Shown: positions 7,264 through 15,141 of the stretch, in pieces
Layout: each line of letters starts with the position of its first letter
Numbering within the stretch: the stretch's first letter is position 1
Origin: an uncultured Gemmataceae bacterium
Lineage (GTDB): Bacteria; Planctomycetota; Planctomycetia; Gemmatales; Gemmataceae
NCBI GenBank assembly: GCA_937922175.1
Contig: CAKZUU010000129.1
Location: forward strand, 1 to 18,367
Direction of reading: 5' to 3'
Length of the DNA: 18,367 nt
Notes under the pieces: generated by a model
The model's database searches: none
What the model was told of the DNA's origin: nothing
What the model saw: the letters and a program-made list of their open reading frames with translations, nothing else
Program-made: the position numbers and the translations under genes

Positions 7264-9861
7264 TTATTTGCTGCCGCTGTCAACGCCGAGTGGCTCGCGC
7301 CAGACGAACATCATGACGAACTCATACCGATTTCGACCGGAAGCCCTGGGCAGGCTAGTCACGTTACCTGGCTGCATGGTGCCAGGGTTCGTGCGCATGG
7401 TCGCACCGGCACCGCCCGCGGCCGACAAGGGTGGTGGAGCTGCCGGTCCCGTTCCGCCGCCTCCGATTCCAACGGGGCCGCTCCTGGGTAACGACATCTG
7501 TCCGCCGCCCACACGACCCGCATAGCTCCCCATTCCCTCGCCACCGCCCGCCATCATCCCCGCTGCGGCTCCCGCGGCTGCCCCCGCTCCGATCGGCGCC
7601 CAACCCGACCGTTCTGGCTTGACAATGCTGGCGACCGCTCCGCCTCCGGCATCTGCCCCTCCGCCTTGGAACATGGAGCTTGCAGCTCCCCCCATGCCTT
7701 CGCGTTCGCCACCGAAATTGCTGCCCCCGCTGCTGCTTCCGCCGATGAGTGATCGAAGGTGACTACCCCCGATAATTTCAAACGACCCCGGCTGCGGGTT
7801 GGCTACCTGACGCCATTTGTAAAGGAAGGCGTGGCTGATTCGCCCCTCAATCGGGTCGGGGAAGGGGCCGCTGGCGATGGCCTCGCCCTTGGACGTCTCG
7901 GAGAACGGAACCAAACCTTTGCCGAATCCGAGCCGATTGGTGTTAAACACGATGGTGTCCAACAAGAAATTTCGGCCATTCAGGTTGTACGTGTGACCGC
8001 GTACCTCCACGATCCATCCCGGTCCTTCAGGCAAGGCTTCGCTGTACTTGGTCGTCGGTTGGCCATCCGGCCCATAAGGGACAAACAAATCCAAGCTGCT
8101 CTTGATGTCCTCTTGGGACTCCGACATCATCGTTTGCTGCGCCAACTGATAAAACGCTTTCAAGTCGTCGACGTACATGGTGAAGACACCTTCCACATCG
8201 ATATTGATGAGATGTCGTAGGTGTTCGTCATCCATGGGTCGATCCGCCAGGTTGCTGTCACCCAGCCAACGGCGGCGGAATTGCTCGGCCGCCTCCAGGG
8301 CATTCGGCGTGACGTACCGCCTCTGATTGACATTGAATCGCGGAGTGGCCCGAGTGAAATCGAACATGTTCGAGCCATCCGGTCGGGGCAATGTCTGGCT
8401 GATGAATTCGTTGAGCCGAATCCAATTCGTTCGCTCATCGGTTCCGGCGATGATACTTTTCACATCGCGGGCAGCGTTGTCGATGTCTCGCTGTTTTTGG
8501 TCTGCCGTGCTCTTGTTGCTCTGCGCTGATTTGACCGCGTTTTCGACCTTGACGCAAGCTTCGGCCACTTTGTCGCCGCGGTACTTATCGGGATCTTTGG
8601 GCTGCCCAAGCGATTGGCTCTTCATGCCGAACCCGAACGAAACGACGCCAACACCCAACAGCATCGCGGCGGCCGCGGCCACGCTCCACGGCTTCTTCGC
8701 ACGGATCATTCGATCGACGCGAATCTCCTGAGGTAGGAGATTCGTCGTCAGCCGGGCGAGGTTCAGCCCTTGCAGACACAAGCCGTAGGCGACAGGGAAG
8801 GTCAACACATGTTCGACAAACGCTGGTGCCGATACCACGGTTTCACCGCTGAGCCGTTCGATCGCGTTGGGGCGGCGGACATCCAATCCCAGCTTCTCGG
8901 CAAGAAACTTCTGCAAGCCCGGTAGACGAAACGCACTGCCCAAACCGACCATGAACGCGATATGCGCATCGCGATGAGTGTTCGTAAAATAACCCAGCGA
9001 TCGCTGCACCTCATTCACGAAGTCGGTCAGCACCGGCTTCAATGCCTTGAGAATCTTCGCGAGATCCGGCGATTTCGCAGCATTTCGCTTGAGGTGCTCC
9101 GCTTTGGCGAAGGTCAATTTCATGTCCTTCGTCAGTGCCCGCGTGAAGTGATTCCCACCGATGGGGATGGGGCGTTGCCAAATGATTCGATCACCGTCGG
9201 TAATGATCAGGCTGGAGTTATCGGTGCCGATGTCCAGCGCGACGATACACCGTTTCTTGCCAACCGGCGTATCGTCGGGAACTTCGGCATTTTCTTCCAA
9301 CGTGCCGTCGGCTTTACGGCGAAGCAAATCGTACGCGACGTAATTGCACAGCGCCAGTTGCGCCATCTGAACAATGTGAACTTCGATGTTCGCCGTCTGA
9401 AAATGATGCAGGAAGCGATTGATGAGGTCCCGCTTCATCGCGAACAGACCGATTTCCGTGTCCATCGCGAAGCCGTCCGTCACTGTCCCGGCGCCGATCT
9501 TCTGGTAGTCCCAGATCACTTCTTCCAAAGGGAAGGGAATTTGCTGTTTCGCCTCGAAGCGGACGATGTCGGCAATCTTCTTCTCTTCCACCGGGGGCAA
9601 TTTGACAAATCGAGCCAAACCGCTTTGCCCGGCCACACTCATCGCGACGATGTCGCCTTTGATCGCGTTCCGCGAGAGAAACGTTTCCAGGGCTTCACGG
9701 GTCAGCTGATCAGGGTCGGCGTCGGGCTGACTAAGAATTTTCGGATGCTCGATGTAGTCGAAAGCAGTGGCCGTCAACCTGCCGTCGACGATCTCGAGCC
9801 GCAACGCCTTCAGAGCACACTGGCCGACATCGATACCCCAAACGCCTTGGTTGATCGCCAT
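7264..9861 (-). CDS. pilM: PilM-PilN fusion, type IV pilus inner-membrane platform protein
   Basis: An 865-aa protein whose N-terminal ~365 residues are a PilM actin-like ATPase fold. Visible motifs are phosphate-1 'GIDVGQCALKALRL' (9-22), phosphate-2 'ALDIGTDNSSLII' (208-220) and adenosine motif 'GLGSAFRLPGLQ' (306-317). Canonical PilM ends there, is cytoplasmic and binds the N-terminal (I/L)NLLP motif of the separate membrane protein PilN. Here 'TTNLLPQEIR' (372-381) follows directly, then a TM helix at about 392-412, a coiled-coil-prone segment (about 430-475) with 'NWIRLNEFISQTLP', and a PilN-like extracytoplasmic region to about 700. A Gly/Ala/Met-rich insert fills about 705-835 and is followed by a final hydrophobic strand 'YEFVMMFVWREP'. 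It is first in a three-gene operon. A GGGAGG ribosome binding site lies about 11 nt upstream. PilM is confident; PilN is inferred from motif, topology and order. Confidence 0.92.
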   Translation of the reverse strand: MAINQGVWGIDVGQCALKALRLEIVDGRLTATAFDYIEHPKILSQPDADPDQLTREALETFLSRNAIKGDIVAMSVAGQSGLARFVKLPPVEEKKIADIVRFEAKQQIPFPLEEVIWDYQKIGAGTVTDGFAMDTEIGLFAMKRDLINRFLHHFQTANIEVHIVQMAQLALCNYVAYDLLRRKADGTLEENAEVPDDTPVGKKRCIVALDIGTDNSSLIITDGDRIIWQRPIPIGGNHFTRALTKDMKLTFAKAEHLKRNAAKSPDLAKILKALKPVLTDFVNEVQRSLGYFTNTHRDAHIAFMVGLGSAFRLPGLQKFLAEKLGLDVRRPNAIERLSGETVVSAPAFVEHVLTFPVAYGLCLQGLNLARLTTNLLPQEIRVDRMIRAKKPWSVAAAAAMLLGVGVVSFGFGMKSQSLGQPKDPDKYRGDKVAEACVKVENAVKSAQSNKSTADQKQRDIDNAARDVKSIIAGTDERTNWIRLNEFISQTLPRPDGSNMFDFTRATPRFNVNQRRYVTPNALEAAEQFRRRWLGDSNLADRPMDDEHLRHLINIDVEGVFTMYVDDLKAFYQLAQQTMMSESQEDIKSSLDLFVPYGPDGQPTTKYSEALPEGPGWIVEVRGHTYNLNGRNFLLDTIVFNTNRLGFGKGLVPFSETSKGEAIASGPFPDPIEGRISHAFLYKWRQVANPQPGSFEIIGGSHLRSLIGGSSSGGSNFGGEREGMGGAASSMFQGGGADAGGGAVASIVKPERSGWAPIGAGAAAGAAAGMMAGGGEGMGSYAGRVGGGQMSLPRSGPVGIGGGGTGPAAPPPLSAAGGAGATMRTNPGTMQPGNVTSLPRASGRNRYEFVMMFVWREPLGVDSGSK

Positions 9862-9950
9862 GAGTTGTGATTCCCTCCCGGAACCTGATGGGCAACGGCC
9901 GATTCGTTCAGGATGATGGGAACATCTCGCCGCGAAATCGTCTCCGTTTC

Positions 9951-9980
9951 ACGGTAACATGCAATTCAGCACACTGTCAA
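9951..9980 (-). promoter_or_regulatory. Candidate promoter of the pilus-platform operon
   Basis: The minus strand carries a perfect -35 TTGACA (9980-9975), an 18-bp spacer, and a weak -10 TACCGT (9956-9951; T, A and final T match). Transcription would start near 9944, about 80 nt before the pilM start. It lies in the 271-bp gap between hemC and pilM (9862-10133), in which I see no gene or RNA. No other promoter-like site was noticed in that gap. Confidence 0.4.
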
Positions 9981-10133
9981 CAGGACGGCCGCTATTTCCC
10001 AAGCAGAAAAAACGTTTTTCCCCGCAAACACCTTCCGTTCGTCAGAACCGTCCCCCATTGCTCTACGACGCTTAACGCGGTTGGGAAGAGATCGTTGGCA
10101 AGAAATGTTTTCCCCGATTTTTACCGACGACCG

Positions 10134-11063
10134 TTAGATTCCGCCCGTCGGGCGTGCCCGGAGCAGTTCTTCTCCCCCTCGGCCACGCAATGTCTCGGCC
10201 AAACGACGACCGACATCCCGGGCTTGCGTAATCGATCCTGCGTCCCGACCGTCGATCCGCCGCTTCCCCTCGGGATCCAAAATCGCGGCGCGTAATTCCA
10301 AGTGATCCCCGTTGACGACCGCGAGTGCTCCCAAGGGGACCGAGCAGCCTCCACCCATGGCGGCGAGAAACGACCGCTCAGCCGAGACCGCCGCCCAACT
10401 CGGCGTGTGGTTCAGCTTGGCGAGAGCTTGAACGATCTCGTCATCGTTGGCTCGGCATTCCAGTCCCAAGGCTCCTTGTCCCACCGCTGGCAGCATCCAC
10501 TCGCTATCGAGCAACTCGGCGATCCCTTCCGTGTACCCCAGGCGGCGGAGAGCTGCCTCCGCGAGAATGATCCCGTCCCACCCAGCTTCCTGAAGCTTCC
10601 GCAAGCGGGTCTCGATGTTGCCTCGTAGATCTTCGAGCTGGAGATCGGGTCGGCGGAAACGAATCATGGCTCGACGCCGCAAACTCCCTGTCGCTAATTT
10701 GGCTCCAATCGGGAGGTCATCAAAACGGCGGTGACGCCACGATACGAATACGTCGAACGGCGAGGCTCGCGGGGGGACTGCCGCCAGGATCAGTCCCGGA
10801 ACTTCGGTCGTGGGCAGGTCCTTCAGGCTGTGGACCGCCAGATCCGCTTTTTCCTGGAGTACGGCCTCTTGGATGGCTTTCGTGAAAAGCCCCTCGCCCC
10901 CGATTTTCGATAGCGGCTGCTGCGCCAACAGATCGCCTTGTGTTCGGATCGTGACCAAACTCACCGGATGCCCCGCAGCACGGAGTTGTTCGGCCACATT
11001 ATTGGCTTGCCACAGCGCCAACGGGCTGCCACGGGTTCCGATGCGAATGACTCGGTTCGTCAT
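10134..11063 (-). CDS. hemC: Hydroxymethylbilane synthase (porphobilinogen deaminase)
   Basis: Polymerises four porphobilinogen molecules into hydroxymethylbilane, a committed step of heme/tetrapyrrole synthesis; cytoplasmic monomer. The 309-aa product begins 'MTNRVIRIGTRGSPLALWQ', the canonical HemC N-terminus. It carries 'VHSLKDLPT' with catalytic Asp82 (E. coli Asp84), the arginine-rich 'TGSLRRRA' substrate/cofactor site, 'LPAVGQGALGLECR', and 'GGGCSVPLGA' with Cys240 (E. coli Cys242), which anchors the dipyrromethane cofactor. The frame is open a further 59 codons upstream to 11240, but that extension is rich in Pro and Arg and unlike the family, so the ATG at 11063 is chosen; its ribosome binding site is weak (AAGG). 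No other heme gene is in the window. It is divergent from hslV across a 211-bp gap. Confidence 0.96.
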   Translation of the reverse strand: MTNRVIRIGTRGSPLALWQANNVAEQLRAAGHPVSLVTIRTQGDLLAQQPLSKIGGEGLFTKAIQEAVLQEKADLAVHSLKDLPTTEVPGLILAAVPPRASPFDVFVSWRHRRFDDLPIGAKLATGSLRRRAMIRFRRPDLQLEDLRGNIETRLRKLQEAGWDGIILAEAALRRLGYTEGIAELLDSEWMLPAVGQGALGLECRANDDEIVQALAKLNHTPSWAAVSAERSFLAAMGGGCSVPLGALAVVNGDHLELRAAILDPEGKRRIDGRDAGSITQARDVGRRLAETLRGRGGEELLRARPTGGI

Positions 11064-11234
11064 GGAGGCTGCCTTGGTGGTGATGATGGGGTCAAGGGGT
11101 GGGCCGGCCCTTGGCACGTGGATGAGTCCAATGTCGTCTTTTCCTTTCAATCGACGCGATGGGATGCGAGGAAAGCACGGGGCATGTCCTATGAACTCCA
11201 GGAGGTCGTCCCCGGGAGCAGGGGGTCTGGCGTG

Positions 11235-11241
11235 TATCATA
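11235..11241. promoter_or_regulatory. Overlapping divergent -10-like elements between hemC and hslV
   Basis: TATCAT on the plus strand (11235-11240, preceded by TG) and TATGAT on the minus strand (11241-11236) overlap in one 7-bp site inside the 211-bp hemC/hslV gap. The plus element would give hslV a leader of about 28 nt and the minus element would give hemC one of about 180 nt. Neither has a good -35, so both are tentative. Confidence 0.22.
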
Positions 11242-11274
11242 AGCAGCGAGTCGGAAAACGAAAGTGGAGGCAGT

Positions 11275-11820
11275 GTGAATCAACGGATCCATTCGACGAC
11301 CATTTTGGCCCTGCGACACAAAGGGCGAGCGGCCATCGGGGGTGATGGACAAGTCACGTTAGGTCAGGTTGTCCTAAAAAGTGACGCCCGCAAGATACGA
11401 TCGCTGTACGAGGGCAAGGTATGGTGCGGTTTCGCCGGGGCCGCGGCCGATGCCTTCACCTTACTGGAGCGATTCGAGGCCAAATTGAAGGACCACCAGG
11501 GCAGTGTCCCTCGCGCTGCCGCTGAATTGGCAAAAGACTGGCGGATGGATCGCGTCCTCCGTCGCTTAGAGGCGATGCTGATCGCGATGGACCGGGATCA
11601 TTTGCTGATCGTGGGGGGCACGGGCGATGTGATCCAACCGACCGATCAGATAGCGGCCATTGGCTCAGGAGGGAGTTACGCGATGGCGGCCGCTCGCGCC
11701 TTGGTGGCGCATTCCTCTCTGAGCGCCGGTGACATCGTTCGCGCTTCGCTCGAGATTGCCGGTGACTTGTGCATTTTCAGCAATCGGAACATCGAGGTCC
11801 ATGAGTTGACCGACACCTGA
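11275..11820 (+). CDS. hslV: HslV, peptidase subunit of the HslUV protease
   Basis: Threonine peptidase of the bacterial proteasome-like HslUV (ClpQY) complex; twelve copies form a chamber capped by HslU. The 181-aa product starts at GTG 11275, with GGAGG 4 nt upstream. A seven-residue leader ending in His-Ser precedes 'TTILALR', so the mature enzyme should begin with catalytic Thr8. The typical 'GGDGQVTLG' follows with Asp24 (mature residue 17), and Lys40 corresponds to mature Lys33; 'GFAGAAADAFTLLERFE' and 'GSGGSYAMAAARAL' are also family signatures. All active-site positions are intact. The frame is open far upstream (to 10810), but that part is antisense to hemC and is not HslV. hslU follows after 51 bp, the usual order. 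Confidence 0.95.
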   Translation: MNQRIHSTTILALRHKGRAAIGGDGQVTLGQVVLKSDARKIRSLYEGKVWCGFAGAAADAFTLLERFEAKLKDHQGSVPRAAAELAKDWRMDRVLRRLEAMLIAMDRDHLLIVGGTGDVIQPTDQIAAIGSGGSYAMAAARALVAHSSLSAGDIVRASLEIAGDLCIFSNRNIEVHELTDT

Positions 11821-11871
11821 CCGGAAGCTGGGATCGCCACCGTCGGAAATGAATAATCTCAGGAGCTCTTC

Positions 11872-13212
11872 ATGAAGGCGCTCACGCCACGACAGATTGT
11901 CCATGAGTTGGATCGATATATTGTGGGCCAAGACGCAGCCAAACGAGCCGTCGCGATCGCGATTCGCAATCGTTGGCGCCGTCAGCAACTTCCTCCTGAC
12001 CTTCGCAAAGACGTGACTCCGAAAAACATCATCATGATTGGCCCGACGGGGGTCGGGAAGACCGAGATCGCCCGGAGGCTCGCCGAATTGGTCGGAGCCC
12101 CGTTTCTCAAGGTCGAAGCGACCAAATACACGGAGGTCGGCTACGTCGGCCGGGATGTCGAGAGCATGATTCGTGACCTAACGGAAATCGCCGTCGGCAT
12201 GGTCAAACAGCGCAAACGCCGACAGGTCGAAGGCGAGGCGGCATCGAGAGTGACGGAAAAGCTCCTCGATTTGCTTTTTCCACAAGGCTCGGTTTGGGAA
12301 CCCGACGACCCCGAAGAAAACGATCGCCGAAAGCGCACGCGAGACAAGTTGCGTGCGCGACTCGAAGCCGGCGAGTTCGAGGATCGGACGGTCGAATTGC
12401 AGGTGGAGCAGAAAACGTCGCCGATTCAGATCCTTGGGGCGGCGGGAATGAGTATGGAGCAGATGGAGTCGGAATTGCAAAGCATGTTCGATCGCATCTT
12501 GCCCAAGGGTCAGCAACGGCGGGAAGTCACCGTGCGTGAGGCTCGCCGCATCCTCATGGACCAAGAGACCGACGCTCTCATCGACAAACAGAGTGTGCAA
12601 GAAGAAGCCGTCGAGCTCGTTGAGAACCACGGGATCATCTTCATCGACGAGATCGACAAAGTAGCGGGAGGCGGCGGTGGCCACGGGCCCGATGTCTCTC
12701 GCCAGGGGGTGCAGCGGGATCTGCTGCCCGTGGTGGAGGGGACGACAGTAAATACTCGGCAAGGTCCCGTCCGCACCGACCATATCTTGTTCATCGCGGC
12801 GGGGGCCTTCCACGTCAGCAAGCTGTCAGATTTGATGCCCGAGTTGCAGGGGCGTTTTCCGATCCGTGTCGAGTTGACGGACCTCACTCGCGACGATTTC
12901 CTCCGGATTCTGACGGAGCCGAAACACTCTTTAACTCGACAGTATGCCGAACTCCTCGCAACGGAGGGAGTTCGCCTCGAGTTGACGGCGGACGCGATCC
13001 AAGCCATTGCCGACATTGCTTTTGAGGTCAATCGAACCACGCAAAATATTGGCGCCCGCCGACTGCACACCATCTTGGAGAAAGTGATCGAGTCGGTGAG
13101 TTTCGACGCGCCCGATCTGGAAGAGAAAGAGGTCACAATCGATGCCAAGTACGTTCGAGGAAAACTGACTCCGCTGTTGCAACGTGAGGATGTGAGCAAA
13201 TTTATTTTGTGA
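11872..13212 (+). CDS. hslU: HslU, AAA+ unfoldase of the HslUV protease
   Basis: ATP-dependent hexameric unfoldase that feeds substrates to HslV. The 446-aa length is normal. Walker A 'GPTGVGKT' is at residues 57-64, the pore loop GYVG at 90-93 (the same numbers as in E. coli), an intermediate domain rich in charged helices spans roughly 110-240, Walker B 'IIFIDE' is at 255-260, and sensor-2 'GARR' is at 394-397. The C-terminus ends in 'SKFIL', the conserved tail that docks into HslV pockets and activates the peptidase, which confirms functional pairing with the upstream hslV. AGGAG lies 6 nt before the ATG. No defect is seen. nnrD starts 62 bp after the stop codon. Confidence 0.97.
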   Translation: MKALTPRQIVHELDRYIVGQDAAKRAVAIAIRNRWRRQQLPPDLRKDVTPKNIIMIGPTGVGKTEIARRLAELVGAPFLKVEATKYTEVGYVGRDVESMIRDLTEIAVGMVKQRKRRQVEGEAASRVTEKLLDLLFPQGSVWEPDDPEENDRRKRTRDKLRARLEAGEFEDRTVELQVEQKTSPIQILGAAGMSMEQMESELQSMFDRILPKGQQRREVTVREARRILMDQETDALIDKQSVQEEAVELVENHGIIFIDEIDKVAGGGGGHGPDVSRQGVQRDLLPVVEGTTVNTRQGPVRTDHILFIAAGAFHVSKLSDLMPELQGRFPIRVELTDLTRDDFLRILTEPKHSLTRQYAELLATEGVRLELTADAIQAIADIAFEVNRTTQNIGARRLHTILEKVIESVSFDAPDLEEKEVTIDAKYVRGKLTPLLQREDVSKFIL

Positions 13213-13274
13213 TCCGCGATTAACGGCAACGCCGCAGTCGGAAACGAAATGGTCACGATGGTTGGGGCAACGCG

Positions 13275-14144
13275 ATGAAGGCGGAACCAGTGACTTCCTT
13301 GCCCCCGTTACCGCTCCGCCCGGTGGATGCCCACAAAGGAACCTTTGGGCATGTCCTGGTCGTCGCGGGGAGTCGGGGCATGTCGGGAGCAGCCGTGTTG
13401 TGTGGGACCGCGGCGTTGCGTGGCGGGGCAGGGACCGTGCAGATCGCTGTCCCGGAGAGCATTCAATCCGTCGTGGCGATGGGGCAAATCTGCGCGACGA
13501 CCGTCGGTTTACCGGCAACCCGGCAAGGACAGCTCGCGTGGTCCGCTTGCGAGTTGCTTGTCTCGTTGCTCAGGGGCGCGAATGTCCTGGCGGTGGGGCC
13601 AGGTCTTGGCCGTGGGCCGTCGATTCAACGGATCGTTCGGGCCTTGTTGGCAAAGGCGGATCGTCCTGTGGTTCTCGATGCCGATGGGTTGAACGCACTG
13701 GCTCCGTTAACTTCGGATTGGAGGGCGCCGTGCCCGATGGTGCTGACGCCTCATCCGGGCGAATTCGCCCGGCTCGTGGGAGCGGAGACAACTCGTGTGC
13801 AAGAACATCGGCACGATTGGGCGGTTGCGTTTGCGGCCCATCATCACGTCGTTCTTGTGCTCAAAGGGTATCAGACCCTGGTCACGGACGGCCAACGATT
13901 GTACGTCAACCGCACGGGCAATGCCGGAATGGCGACCGGGGGAAGTGGTGACGTTCTCACCGGACTTATCGCCGCTCTCGTCGGGCAAGGGATACCGTTA
14001 TTTGACGCCGCACAGCTTGGTGCTTATCTGCACGGCCTCGCAGGTGATTTGGCCCGCGACGAACTCGGCGAGGCGTCGCTGATGGCATCGGACCTGCTCG
14101 CTCATCTCCCGGGCGCTTTCCGCCGTCTGGCCCGAGAGACATGA
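13275..14144 (+). CDS. nnrD: ADP/ATP-dependent (S)-NAD(P)H-hydrate dehydratase
   Basis: Metabolite-repair enzyme that dehydrates damaged (S)-NADHX/NADPHX back to NAD(P)H using ADP (bacterial type); ribokinase-like fold, cytoplasmic. The 289-aa protein matches the YjeF C-terminal domain: 'HKGTFGHVLVVAGSRGMSGA' near the N-terminus, 'LAVGPGLGRG', 'VLDADGLNAL', 'LTPHPGEFARL', and the catalytic/anion-hole motif GGSGD at 222-226 with Asp226, followed by 'VLTGLIAALVGQG'. There is no N-terminal NnrE (epimerase) domain, so it is a stand-alone dehydratase and the epimerase must be encoded elsewhere or be absent. The ribosome binding site is weak. It lies 62 bp after hslU and 25 bp before the zinc-ribbon protein gene, so probably one transcript. 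YjeF-type dehydratase identity is firm. Confidence 0.93.
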   Translation: MKAEPVTSLPPLPLRPVDAHKGTFGHVLVVAGSRGMSGAAVLCGTAALRGGAGTVQIAVPESIQSVVAMGQICATTVGLPATRQGQLAWSACELLVSLLRGANVLAVGPGLGRGPSIQRIVRALLAKADRPVVLDADGLNALAPLTSDWRAPCPMVLTPHPGEFARLVGAETTRVQEHRHDWAVAFAAHHHVVLVLKGYQTLVTDGQRLYVNRTGNAGMATGGSGDVLTGLIAALVGQGIPLFDAAQLGAYLHGLAGDLARDELGEASLMASDLLAHLPGAFRRLARET

Positions 14145-14169
14145 TGGCTGAATTTGACGAGGATAAAGG

Positions 14170-15126
14170 ATGCGACTCCTCTGCCCCAAGTGTTCTGAGC
14201 CGATCAATGTTCCTGACGATTGGGCGGGACGTGTCACCAACTGCCCCTTATGCGGGGCGGAATTCACCGTGCCTGCCCTCTTCGCACCAGCACCGACGTC
14301 GGTCGAGGTGAGTCAAGAACCCGCCTCTGCCTTGCCCCAAACCGCGAGTTCTCGCTCCGATCGCACCGCGCCATCGTCCAACGAAGAGCACCTTAATGAC
14401 GCCCCCTCGAGCCGTTGTCTCCGACTCACACTCTCGCCGAAATATGTGCTTTGGGTTCCTGCCGTCTGTTCGGGCCTGGCGATTGTCCTGACGCTGTTTT
14501 TCAGTTGGAATGGTGCATTCCCGGGCGGCCACGCCGTCTACACGCAAGGCGCGTTCCGAGCGTTGTTGGGAAAGATTTCCATCGATCCCGACGGAGAGAA
14601 TGTGTTCCGAGTCAATCCGGTCGATCCTCCGGCAGGCCAACGAGCCTTGAAAGATCAAGTCCGATCGAACTGGTTGCTGCTGCTCGTCATCCCTCTCCTC
14701 TTCCTGACGTTTGTGGCAGCAATTTTCTTCCCCGCTTTCCCCTATTGCAAGTGGAATGCCCCCGCAGTCTTGCAACCGTTGATGCGATGGGGCATGCTCA
14801 TCGTCGCCGGCTTGTCCGGTCTGACGTTTCTGTTACTGGCGATTCAAGCAACTCGCGGCTTCGGCTTGGAAAACGCGATCCGTGAAAATGCTCGGGCTGA
14901 AGTCGAGAGAACGATGGCGCTGCCGGATTATCCCTCGGCGTCGGACTACAAGCGGCGAGAGATTTTTGAAGGGTCCCTGGTCGGACGGTTTCAGGTGGAG
15001 CAAACGACGGCGCTTCGACTCATCTTCGTGTTGTTACTGCTCTCAGGGGTGTCTTCGGTGTACGCTTTTTGGTTCAACGAAAAGACGACGGATACGTTGG
15101 CCCCCCGGTTGGAACTTCACTGGTGA
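14170..15126 (+). CDS. Zinc-ribbon, four-TM membrane protein of unknown function
   Basis: A 318-aa protein with a small N-terminal zinc ribbon (Cys5-x2-Cys8 ... Cys25-x2-Cys28), of the kind seen at the start of many planctomycete membrane and regulatory proteins. A Ser/Pro/Thr-rich linker to about residue 85 follows. Four hydrophobic helices are predicted at about 93-113, 168-190, 207-226 and 281-301, and the loop at 114-167 is probably extracytoplasmic. The C-terminal tail is short and basic/acidic. The ribbon would be cytoplasmic if the N-terminus is inside. I do not recognise a catalytic motif or named family. GAGG 7 nt upstream supports the start. It follows nnrD by 25 bp on the same strand and converges with the amidinotransferase gene, leaving only 15 bp between the stops. 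Confidence 0.85.
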   Translation: MRLLCPKCSEPINVPDDWAGRVTNCPLCGAEFTVPALFAPAPTSVEVSQEPASALPQTASSRSDRTAPSSNEEHLNDAPSSRCLRLTLSPKYVLWVPAVCSGLAIVLTLFFSWNGAFPGGHAVYTQGAFRALLGKISIDPDGENVFRVNPVDPPAGQRALKDQVRSNWLLLLVIPLLFLTFVAAIFFPAFPYCKWNAPAVLQPLMRWGMLIVAGLSGLTFLLLAIQATRGFGLENAIRENARAEVERTMALPDYPSASDYKRREIFEGSLVGRFQVEQTTALRLIFVLLLLSGVSSVYAFWFNEKTTDTLAPRLELHW

Positions 15127-15141
15127 TTTTGGCGGTGTTGG

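Noticed and set aside
8962..9870. 302-aa open frame on the plus strand opposite pilM
   Set aside because: Antisense to the conserved PilM domain, Arg/Gln/His-rich, and its end coincides with the pilM start region; a shadow frame.
10008..10019. Perfect palindrome AAAAACGTTTTT between hemC and pilM as a terminator
   Set aside because: Only A/T pairs around a central CG with no loop and no GC stem; too weak for an intrinsic terminator and a chance match is likely.
11064..11240. Upstream extension of hemC by 59 codons
   Set aside because: The extension has no resemblance to HemC, while the ATG at 11063 gives the canonical N-terminus and usual length.
12178..12813. 211-aa open frame on the minus strand opposite hslU
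   Set aside because: Lies wholly inside conserved hslU (including the Walker B region) and has no family features.
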